DNA from: Ancylobacter vacuolatus
Lineage (GTDB): Bacteria > Pseudomonadota > Alphaproteobacteria > Rhizobiales > Xanthobacteraceae
Reading direction: 5' to 3'
NCBI RefSeq assembly: GCF_030813595.1
Contig: NZ_JAUSUH010000005.1
Span: 124,001 to 188,000 of the forward strand
Length of the DNA stretch: 64,000 nt
Position numbers and translations under genes: made by a program. Below are positions 57,880-64,000 of this stretch, in pieces. How positions within the stretch are numbered: position 1 is the stretch's first letter; every line of letters starts with the position of its first letter. Below the pieces are notes generated by a model. The model was not told where the DNA came from. It ran no database searches and saw only the letters and a list, made by a program, of their open reading frames with translations.

Positions 57880-59195
57880 CCGCCCGCTTCTTTCCCGCCC
57901 TCGAGACGCTGAAATATGCGGGTCCGGAGAGCCGGGACCCGCTCGCCTTCCACTGGTACGACAAGGACCGGGTGGTGCTGGGCAAGCGGATGGAGGACCA
58001 TCTGCGCTTCGCCGTCGCCTATTGGCACAGCTTCACCTGGCCGGGCGGCGACCCCTTTGGCGGCGAGACCTTCCTGCGCCCGTGGATGCACGGCACGGAC
58101 GAGCTGGCGCTGGCCCGCGCCAAGGCGGATGTGGCGTTCGAGCTGTTCGACATTCTCGACGTGCCGTTCTTCGCCTTCCATGACCGCGACATCGCCCCCG
58201 AGGGCAAGACGCTGGCGGAATCGAACGCCAATGTCCGCGCCATCGCCGAGATCTTCGCCCGCAAGATGGAGACCTCGAAGACCAAGCTGCTCTGGGGCAC
58301 GGCCAACCTGTTCTCCAACCGGCGCTTCATGTCGGGCGCGGCGACCAATCCGGACCCGGACGTGTTCGCCTATTCCGCCGCGCAGGTGAAGAACGTGCTG
58401 GAAGTGACGCACGAGCTGGGCGGCGAGAACTATGTGCTGTGGGGCGGCCGCGAGGGCTATGAGACGCTCCTCAACACCGATCTGAAGCGCGAACTCGACC
58501 AGATGGGCCGCTTCCTCAACCTCGTGGTCGAGCACAAGCACAAGATCGGCTTCAAGGGCACGATCCTGATCGAGCCGAAGCCGCAGGAGCCGACCAAGCA
58601 CCAATATGACTTCGACGTCTCCACCGTCTACGGCCTGCTGTGCCGCGCCGGGCTGGAGAAGGAAGTGAAGGTCAATATTGAGGCCAACCACGCCACGCTG
58701 GCCGGCCACAGCTTCGAGCACGAGATCGCCATGGCGGCGGCGCTCGGCATTTTCGGCTCCATCGACATGAACAAGGGCGATGCCCAGTCCGGCTGGGACA
58801 CCGACCAGTTCCCGACCAATGTCGAGGACACGGCGCTGGCTATGTACGAAATCCTGCGCGCGGGCGGCTACACCACCGGCGGCACCAATTTCGACGCCAA
58901 GGTGCGGCGCCAGTCGATCGAGCCGGAAGACCTCGTCATCGCCCACGCGGCCGCCATGGATGTGTGCGCCCGCGCCCTGCTGATCGCCGCCGACATGATC
59001 GAGGACGGCGCGCTGCAGAAGGCGGTCGATGACCGCTATGCCGGCTGGGAGGCGCCCGCGAACAAGGCGATGCTCGCCGCCGACAGCTCGCTCGACGCGA
59101 TTGCCGCCCGGGTCGAGGCGGAAGGCCTCGACCCGCAGCCGCGCTCGGGCCGGCAGGAGCGGCTGGAAGCGCTGGTGGGGAGCTACCTGCGCTGA
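57876..59195 (+). CDS. xylA: Xylose isomerase XylA
   Basis: 439 residues, class II xylose isomerase. [21 protein letters not shown], catalytic His102 and Asp105 ([13 protein letters not shown]), [19 protein letters not shown], metal/substrate region [65 protein letters not shown]. Start ATG 57876 overlaps the xylB stop (ATGA). Confidence 0.97.
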   Translation: MTARFFPALETLKYAGPESRDPLAFHWYDKDRVVLGKRMEDHLRFAVAYWHSFTWPGGDPFGGETFLRPWMHGTDELALARAKADVAFELFDILDVPFFAFHDRDIAPEGKTLAESNANVRAIAEIFARKMETSKTKLLWGTANLFSNRRFMSGAATNPDPDVFAYSAAQVKNVLEVTHELGGENYVLWGGREGYETLLNTDLKRELDQMGRFLNLVVEHKHKIGFKGTILIEPKPQEPTKHQYDFDVSTVYGLLCRAGLEKEVKVNIEANHATLAGHSFEHEIAMAAALGIFGSIDMNKGDAQSGWDTDQFPTNVEDTALAMYEILRAGGYTTGGTNFDAKVRRQSIEPEDLVIAHAAAMDVCARALLIAADMIEDGALQKAVDDRYAGWEAPANKAMLAADSSLDAIAARVEAEGLDPQPRSGRQERLEALVGSYLR

Positions 59196-59220
59196 GGCGC
59201 GGGCGGCTGAAACGCGATCT

Positions 59221-59240
59221 GCGCCGGTGACGCCCGGCGC
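59221..59240. terminator. Possible terminator after xylA
   Basis: gcgccgg-tgacgc-ccggcgc, 7 bp arms, followed by agattt; 25 bp after the xylA stop. Confidence 0.5.
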
Positions 59241-59247
59241 AGATTTC

Positions 59248-59260
59248 ATCACACTGTGAT
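59248..59260. promoter_or_regulatory. Perfect palindrome ATCACACTGTGAT
   Basis: 13 bp palindrome 104 bp upstream of the L,D-transpeptidase start. The TGTGA/TCACA halves resemble CRP-family half-sites but the spacing (1 bp) is far shorter than for CRP, so the binder is unknown. Confidence 0.45.
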
Positions 59261-59363
59261 TGACTTGAGGTCATTTCCCCCGTTCGATCCCCCTTTCAGG
59301 GAGCGACCCGTGACTCGGCGCACGCCTTGCCGTGCGCCAGGCCTTCAGAGGGGAAACGACACG

Positions 59364-59996
59364 ATGCCTTTCGCGAGCATGAAAATCGGCCTGATCGGCG
59401 CGGCACTGGCGATGGCGCTCGCGCTGCCGCTCGCCGGCGCGCAGGCGCAGATGCGCCCGGCGGCGGGCATGGGCAACCAGATCGTCGATGTGCCTGAGAA
59501 GCCGGGCTATGTGCCGTCGGCGGATGAAGAGCAGCTGGACCCGGCCTTCCGCCGGCAGCCGGTCTATTTCCGCACCAATGAGCCGCCCGGCACCATCATC
59601 GTCCACACCAATGAGCGGTTCCTCTATCTGGTGCTCGGCGACAACCGGGCGCTGCGCTATGGCATCGGTGTCGGCCGCGACGGCTTCCAGTGGGCCGGGC
59701 TGCAGAAGGTGAGCCGCAAGTCGGAATGGCCGGACTGGACCCCGCCGCCGGAAATGATCCAGCGCCAGCCCTATCTGCCGCGCTTCATGGCCGGCGGGCC
59801 GGGCAACCCGATGGGCGCCGCCGCGCTCTATCTCGGCTCCACCGTCTATCGCATCCACGGCACCAACATGCCGAACACGATCGGCATGGCGATCTCATCC
59901 GGCTGCTTCCGCCTGGTCAATGCCGACGTGCAGGACCTCTATAATCGTGTCCCGGTGGGGACGAAGGTGGTCATTCGGCAGGCGCCGGAACTGTGA
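59364..59996 (+). CDS. L,D-transpeptidase (YkuD domain)
   Basis: 210 residues from ATG 59364 (agaggggaaa upstream). Signal peptide (MKIGLIGAALAMALALPLAGAQAQ). YkuD domain: TIIVHTNERFLYLVLGDNRALRYGIGVGRDGFQW (fragment), YRIHGTNMP (His165) and the catalytic SSGCFRLVNADV (Cys181). It forms 3-3 peptidoglycan crosslinks or links proteins to the wall, as in many Hyphomicrobiales. Confidence 0.94.
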   Translation: MPFASMKIGLIGAALAMALALPLAGAQAQMRPAAGMGNQIVDVPEKPGYVPSADEEQLDPAFRRQPVYFRTNEPPGTIIVHTNERFLYLVLGDNRALRYGIGVGRDGFQWAGLQKVSRKSEWPDWTPPPEMIQRQPYLPRFMAGGPGNPMGAAALYLGSTVYRIHGTNMPNTIGMAISSGCFRLVNADVQDLYNRVPVGTKVVIRQAPEL

Positions 59997-60043
59997 GCAC
60001 CTCAGCTCTCGCCGCACGGCTTTCGATCGACATTGGGGGAAAG

Positions 60044-61057
60044 ATGAACAGGATCGCAACCGCGCTGGCCGCCGCCGGCGTTCTGCTTTCGGCCGGCTTC
60101 GCGCAGGCGGGCACGCTGGCGGATGTGAAGGCGCGCGGCACGCTGAAATGCGGCGTCAGCCAGGGCCTCGCCGGCTTCTCGGCCAAGGACGACAAGGGGC
60201 AGTGGGCCGGCTTCGACGTCGACATGTGCAAGGCTGTGGCGGCGGCGATCTTCGACGATGCGTCGAAGGTCGAGTATGTGCCGCTCTCCGCCGAGGCGCG
60301 CTTCCCGGCGCTGCAGAAGGGCGAGATCGATCTGCTCTCGCGCAACTCGACCTGGACGATGCAGCGCGAGGCCGATCTCGGCCTGCTGTTCGCCGCCGTC
60401 TCCTATTATGACGGCCAGGGCTTCATGGTGCCGGCGGCCAAGAACGTGATGGGCGCGCTGGAACTGAGCGGCTCCAAGGTCTGCACCCAGGCCGGCACCA
60501 CCAGCATCGACAACGTTCAGGACTACTTCAAGCAGAACAAGATGGAGCTGGAGCTGACCCTGCTCCCCAATGTCGACGAATTGGTGAAGGCCTATGCCGA
60601 CGGCAAGTGCGATGTGCTGACCACCGACGTGTCGCAGCTCTATGCGCTTCGGCTGAAGCTCGCCAAGCCGGCCGACTATGTCGTGCTGCCCGATGTGATC
60701 TCCAAGGAGCCGCTCGGCCCGGTGGTGCGGCAGGGCGACGACAACTGGCTCAACATCGTCAAATGGAGCTTCTACGCGCTGGTCAACGCCGAGGAACTCG
60801 GCATCAGCACCGAGACGCTCGACCAGGCGGCAAAGTCGGAAAAGCCTGACGTGAAGCGCTTCGTCGGCTCGGACGGCGCCTATGGCGAGAAGCTGGGCCT
60901 GACCAAGGACTGGGCGATGCGGATCGTCAAAAGCGTCGGCAATTACGGCGAGGTGTTCGAGCGCAATATCGGCGCGCAGTCGAAGCTCGGCATTCCGCGC
61001 GGCATCAACCAGCTGTGGAGCGCCGGCGGCATCCAGTACGCGCCGCCGATCCGCTGA
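60044..61057 (+). CDS. General amino-acid ABC transporter substrate-binding protein, AapJ-like
   Basis: 337 residues from ATG 60044 (gggga aag upstream). Signal peptide MNRIATALAAAGVLLSAGFAQA, then TLADVKARGTLKCGVSQGLAGFS, WAGFDVDMCKAVAAAIF, VEYVPLSAEARFPALQKGEIDLLSRNSTWT-type segment, and RGINQLWSAGGIQYAPPIR at the C terminus, closely matching AapJ. No permease or ATPase gene follows, so it is an orphan here. Confidence 0.92.
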   Translation: MNRIATALAAAGVLLSAGFAQAGTLADVKARGTLKCGVSQGLAGFSAKDDKGQWAGFDVDMCKAVAAAIFDDASKVEYVPLSAEARFPALQKGEIDLLSRNSTWTMQREADLGLLFAAVSYYDGQGFMVPAAKNVMGALELSGSKVCTQAGTTSIDNVQDYFKQNKMELELTLLPNVDELVKAYADGKCDVLTTDVSQLYALRLKLAKPADYVVLPDVISKEPLGPVVRQGDDNWLNIVKWSFYALVNAEELGISTETLDQAAKSEKPDVKRFVGSDGAYGEKLGLTKDWAMRIVKSVGNYGEVFERNIGAQSKLGIPRGINQLWSAGGIQYAPPIR

Positions 61058-61072
61058 GGCGGTTTTATGAAA

Positions 61073-61155
61073 CGTCATCCCGGATCGGCCGTCAGGCCGT
61101 ATCCGGGATCGCCGACGTGTTGGACCGCGATCCCGGCTCTTCCGCCGGGATGACG
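61073..61155. repeat. Family B palindromic repeat
   Basis: cgtcatcccggatcggccgt...atccgggatcg and gatcccggct...ccgggatgacgg between the convergent binding-protein and enoyl-CoA hydratase genes. Confidence 0.85.
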
Positions 61156-61168
61156 GATCGTTCCTCTA

Positions 61169-61975
61169 CTACTCCCCCCGCCACTGCGCCGGGCGCTTGG
61201 CGAGGAAGGACTCCACGCCTTCGCGGAAATCGGCACTGCCATAGATCTCGCGCACGAGGTCGGCATCCGGCGCCTGCGGGTTCTGGGCGAGGCGGCCCAG
61301 CATCTGCTTGGTGACGCGCAGAGTGAGCGGCGCATGGCCGGCGATCCGCCCGCACAAATCGTCCAGTGCCGCCTCGATCGCGTCCGGCGCGTGGATCGCA
61401 ACATAATCCCCCGGCAGTTCCTCGGCGGTCGGCATCTCGGCCGCCAGCAGCATGCGCCGCACCCAGCCGATGCCGAGCGTGGCGATGAGCCGCTGGAGGT
61501 TCGAGGCGGAGAGGCAATTGCCCAGCGTGCGGGCGATCGGCACGCCGAAGCGCGCGCCTGGTGTGGCGAGGCGGAAGTCGCAGGCATTGGCGATCGCCAT
61601 GCCGCCGCCCGCCGCCCAGCCCTCGACCACGGCGATGGTCGGCACCGGCACCTGTTCCAGCAGGCCGACATAATGATCGACCTTCTCCTCATAGGCGATG
61701 CCGTCCGCGCCGGATGAGAAGGCGCGGAACTGCTCGATATCGGTGCCGGCGACAAAGGCCCTGCCGCCGGCACCGCGCAGCACGGCGACGCGGATGGTGG
61801 GGTCGGCGGCAATGGCCGCGCAGGCCTGCGCCATCTCCTCATACATCCGCCAGGTCATGGCGTTGCGGGCCGTGGGGCGGTCGAAGACAAGGCGGGCGAC
61901 CGCGCCCTCGCGGGTGAAGTGGACGCGGCCCTCCACGGGCGCGGCCTTGGTTTCCGTGGCGGCGGCAATGTTCAT
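61169..61975 (-). CDS. Enoyl-CoA hydratase/isomerase family protein
   Basis: 268 residues, crotonase fold. ARLVFDRPTARNAMTWRMYEEM, RVAVLRGAGGRAFVAGTDIEQF (first oxyanion region), VVEGWAAGGGMAIANACDFRLA (second oxyanion Gly). The usual PGAGG-type catalytic-Glu loop is not obvious (GNCLSASNLQRLI instead), so the reaction may not be simple hydration. Overlaps the CoA-transferase stop/start by 4 bp, indicating a joint pathway. Confidence 0.9.
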   Translation of the reverse strand: MNIAAATETKAAPVEGRVHFTREGAVARLVFDRPTARNAMTWRMYEEMAQACAAIAADPTIRVAVLRGAGGRAFVAGTDIEQFRAFSSGADGIAYEEKVDHYVGLLEQVPVPTIAVVEGWAAGGGMAIANACDFRLATPGARFGVPIARTLGNCLSASNLQRLIATLGIGWVRRMLLAAEMPTAEELPGDYVAIHAPDAIEAALDDLCGRIAGHAPLTLRVTKQMLGRLAQNPQAPDADLVREIYGSADFREGVESFLAKRPAQWRGE

Positions 61976-63222
61976 GGCGCGAAGGCTCCACGCGCGGCCA
62001 GCGCCGCCACGGCGGCGGCGTCGAGGCCGATCTCGCTCAGCACCTCGTCATTGTGCTGGCCGAGCAGCGGCGGATGGCGCGTCACCTGCTGGGGGGTGCC
62101 GGTGAGCTTCACCGCGAAGCCGATATTGGAAACTTTGCCTTCATGGGGATGGTCGATCTCCATCCGCATCTGCCGGTGCTGGCCGTGTTCGCTCTCGAAG
62201 GCTTCGGGGTAGGTGTACATGGTGCCGGCGGGGATGCCGACGGCGAGCAGGCTCTCCACCCACTCGTCCGAGGTGCGGGTGACGAAGCTCTTTTCCAGTT
62301 CCTCGATCAGCACCTCGCGATGGGCGAGGCGGTCGGGGTTGGTGCGGAAGCGCGGATCGTCCACCAGTTCCGGCCGTTCCAGCGTGTCGCAGAGCTGCAG
62401 CCAGAGCTTCTGGTTGGTGGCGCCCATGACGAAATAGCCGTCCCTGGACTTCACCGCCTGATAGGGCGCGCTCATCCGGTTGGCGGTGCCCAGCGGGATC
62501 GGCTCTGTGCCACGGCCCCAATATTCCGAGATGTCCCATACCGAGAAGGCCAGCGCCGCCTCGAACAGTGAGGCGTCGATATACTGGCCCTCGCCGGTGT
62601 TCTTGGCGCCGATATAGGCGCCGAGCACGGCATAGGTGGCGAACAGGCCGCAGCCGATATCGGCCACCGGCACGCCGGCCTTAACAGGCGGGCCACCGGG
62701 ATGGCCGGTGACGCTCATCACCCCGGACATGGCTTGCGCCATCAAATCGAAGCCGGGGCGCCCGGCCCAGGGGCCGGTCTGGCCGAAGCCGGAAATCGAG
62801 GCGTAGACGAGGCGGGGATTGTATTTGCTGACCGTCTCATAGTCGCATTTCAGCTTCTTCATCACGCCGGGACGGTAGTTCTCGACCAGAATGTCGGCGC
62901 TTTTGACCAGCTCGTAAAACGCCTCGCGGCCGGCCTCGCTCTTGAGGTTGAGCACCACGGAGCGCTTGTTGCGGTTCATGTTGAGGAAGCCCATCGAGTC
63001 GGGCCCCTTCATCTTGAAGCCCATGGCGCCGCGCGTCTGGTCGCCGGTGCCGGGCGGCTCGATCTTGATGACGTCGGCGCCGAGATCGCCGAGCAGCATG
63101 CAGCTATAGGGGCCGGCCATCACCTGGCTGACATCGAGCACCCGCACGCCGGTCAGCGGGAGCGGGCGGGGGGCTTGCGTCGCGGTGGGCGTTTCGCGGG
63201 CCTGGTCTCGAACATCGCTCAT
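61972..63222 (-). CDS. CaiB/BaiF family CoA-transferase
   Basis: 416 residues. [35 protein letters not shown]-type N terminus, [60 protein letters not shown] (catalytic Asp in GFDLM), and [14 protein letters not shown]. Class III CoA-transferase; the acid and CoA donor cannot be read from sequence. Start ATG 63222. Second gene of a GntR - CaiB - crotonase unit. Confidence 0.94.
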   Translation of the reverse strand: MSDVRDQARETPTATQAPRPLPLTGVRVLDVSQVMAGPYSCMLLGDLGADVIKIEPPGTGDQTRGAMGFKMKGPDSMGFLNMNRNKRSVVLNLKSEAGREAFYELVKSADILVENYRPGVMKKLKCDYETVSKYNPRLVYASISGFGQTGPWAGRPGFDLMAQAMSGVMSVTGHPGGPPVKAGVPVADIGCGLFATYAVLGAYIGAKNTGEGQYIDASLFEAALAFSVWDISEYWGRGTEPIPLGTANRMSAPYQAVKSRDGYFVMGATNQKLWLQLCDTLERPELVDDPRFRTNPDRLAHREVLIEELEKSFVTRTSDEWVESLLAVGIPAGTMYTYPEAFESEHGQHRQMRMEIDHPHEGKVSNIGFAVKLTGTPQQVTRHPPLLGQHNDEVLSEIGLDAAAVAALAARGAFAP

Positions 63223-63304
63223 CGGTTTCCTTTCCGCGGAGATATCCGCATTCACAATCAATAATTACAGATTATCCGCTTCGCGTCTCCCGGGAGGCGA
63301 AGGA

Positions 63305-64000
63305 TCAGGACGTGCGGAGGGCGGCCATGCGTCCGGCGCGTGGGGAAGCGGGCTTGTCAGCCTGGGCGCGCTCTTCCGCCTCGCGCAGCTTGGCGGCCTC
63401 GTTGCGCGCGATGAAGGCGCGGGCAATGCCGGCGGTGGTGCCGGTGACGTGGCGCTCCAGCAAGGCGCCGAGGCGCGGGGCGTCGCGCGCCTCCAGCGCC
63501 TCGATCATCGCCTTGTGCTCCTCCACCGCCGCCGCCCAGTGGTAGCGGCTCTTGCGCACGACGAAGCGGCAGGCATGGATGCGGGTGAGGATCTGCTGGT
63601 AATAGGCCGACAGCGTCGCATTGCCGGCGATCTCGAAAAAGGCTTCATGGATCAGCCGGTTATGGCGCAGATACTCCGCCTCCTCGTCCCGCTCGAAATG
63701 CCCCATCATCGTGTCGTGCAGGGCGCGCACGCGGGCAATGTCGGCGTCCGAGGCGCGGGCGCAGGACATGAGCCCGGCGAGGCGCTCTAGCGAGGCCATG
63801 ATCGGGAACAGCTCCTCGATCTGCTCCTCGGTGATGCGGGCGACGATGGCGCCGCGATGCGGCAGGATCTGCAGCACGCCTTCCGCCGCCAGCACCTTCA
63901 GCGCCTCGCGGATCGGGGTACGCGACACACCGAAACGCTCGCAGAGCTGTTCTTCCGGCACCTTGTCGCCCGGCTGCAACTCGCCCTGCAGGATCATCTC
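63305..64000 (-). CDS. GntR family (FadR/FCD) regulator, N terminus beyond window
   Basis: About 231 residues visible; the gene runs off the right edge, so only the part from within the winged helix is seen: LQPGDKVPEEQLCERFGVSRTPIREALKVL is the GntR recognition motif (fragment), followed by an FCD domain (LFPIMASLERLAGLM, HDTMMGHFERDE, NRLIHEAFFEIAGN, VEEHKAMIEALEARD, LLERHVTGT) with metal-binding Asp/His pattern. It lies upstream of the CoA-transferase on the same strand, 82 bp away, and probably regulates that operon in response to an organic acid. Confidence 0.93.
   Translation of the reverse strand, partial: EMILQGELQPGDKVPEEQLCERFGVSRTPIREALKVLAAEGVLQILPHRGAIVARITEEQIEELFPIMASLERLAGLMSCARASDADIARVRALHDTMMGHFERDEEAEYLRHNRLIHEAFFEIAGNATLSAYYQQILTRIHACRFVVRKSRYHWAAAVEEHKAMIEALEARDAPRLGALLERHVTGTTAGIARAFIARNEAAKLREAEERAQADKPASPRAGRMAALRTS

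Noticed and set aside
59248-59260. A CRP/FNR binding site
   Set aside because: Half-sites are separated by 1 bp instead of about 6 bp.

Overview
The window looks like a piece of chromosome from a GC-rich alphaproteobacterium of the order Hyphomicrobiales (Rhizobiales), probably near Xanthobacteraceae (Ancylobacter/Starkeya/Xanthobacter-like). The support is a CtrA/ChpT cell-cycle phosphorelay beside an EipA (DUF1134) gene, an aerobic CobN/CobG-type cobalamin pathway, a xylose isomerase locus and a general-amino-acid (AapJ-type) binding protein. The genus is inference. I see no tRNA, rRNA, CRISPR array, transposase, integrase or phage gene; this is ordinary core and metabolic chromosome.

Layout. 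0-8 kb: a coiled-coil membrane protein, eipA, cysQ, chpT, a CheW-like/receiver protein, two small secreted metal-associated proteins (one DUF305), then ctrA divergent from a fliJ-like gene across a 523 bp promoter region unusually rich in GANTC methylation sites. 8-14.3 kb: a GNAT acetyltransferase, an orphan cysA, tpm, a beta-propeller/MxaD-like pair reminiscent of PQQ alcohol dehydrogenase accessories, and recQ. 14.4-32.4 kb: a large aerobic cobalamin cluster (cbiB, cobQ, cobO, cobU/P on the left; a cobalamin riboswitch; then cobW, cobN, cobG, cobH, cobI, cobJ, cobL, cobE, cobM, cobB, with cobK on the opposite strand). 32.4-44.4 kb: a complete glycogen operon glgP-glgB-glgC-glgA ending in one 1387-residue gene that fuses a GlgX debranching enzyme to a MalQ 4-alpha-glucanotransferase. 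45-49 kb: modABC with a ModE-type operator and a short ModE-like regulator. 49-51.6 kb: a small copper/metal set (PepSY membrane protein, PCu(A)C chaperone, Cys-rich DUF2946-like protein). 51.7-59.2 kb: divergent xylose locus, xylFHG one way and a LacI-type regulator, xylB and xylA the other. 59.3-64 kb: L,D-transpeptidase, amino-acid binding protein, and a GntR - CoA-transferase - enoyl-CoA hydratase operon cut by the right edge.

Three families of short palindromic (REP-like) repeats are scattered between genes: A (core CATCC...CCTCAGGATGACG), B (CGTCATCCCGGA...CCGGGATGACG) and C (CCCTCTCCCCG..GGGGAGAGGG). The most unusual observation is that family C elements also lie inside the cobN reading frame in two places. 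One is flanked by near-identical 17 bp direct repeats exactly 99 bp (33 codons) apart, so it looks like an in-frame insertion that adds a peptide to the cobaltochelatase. Other copies abut or contain start codons (cobQ, the beta-propeller gene). I did not find a clearly new multi-gene system here; most genes belong to known pathways.
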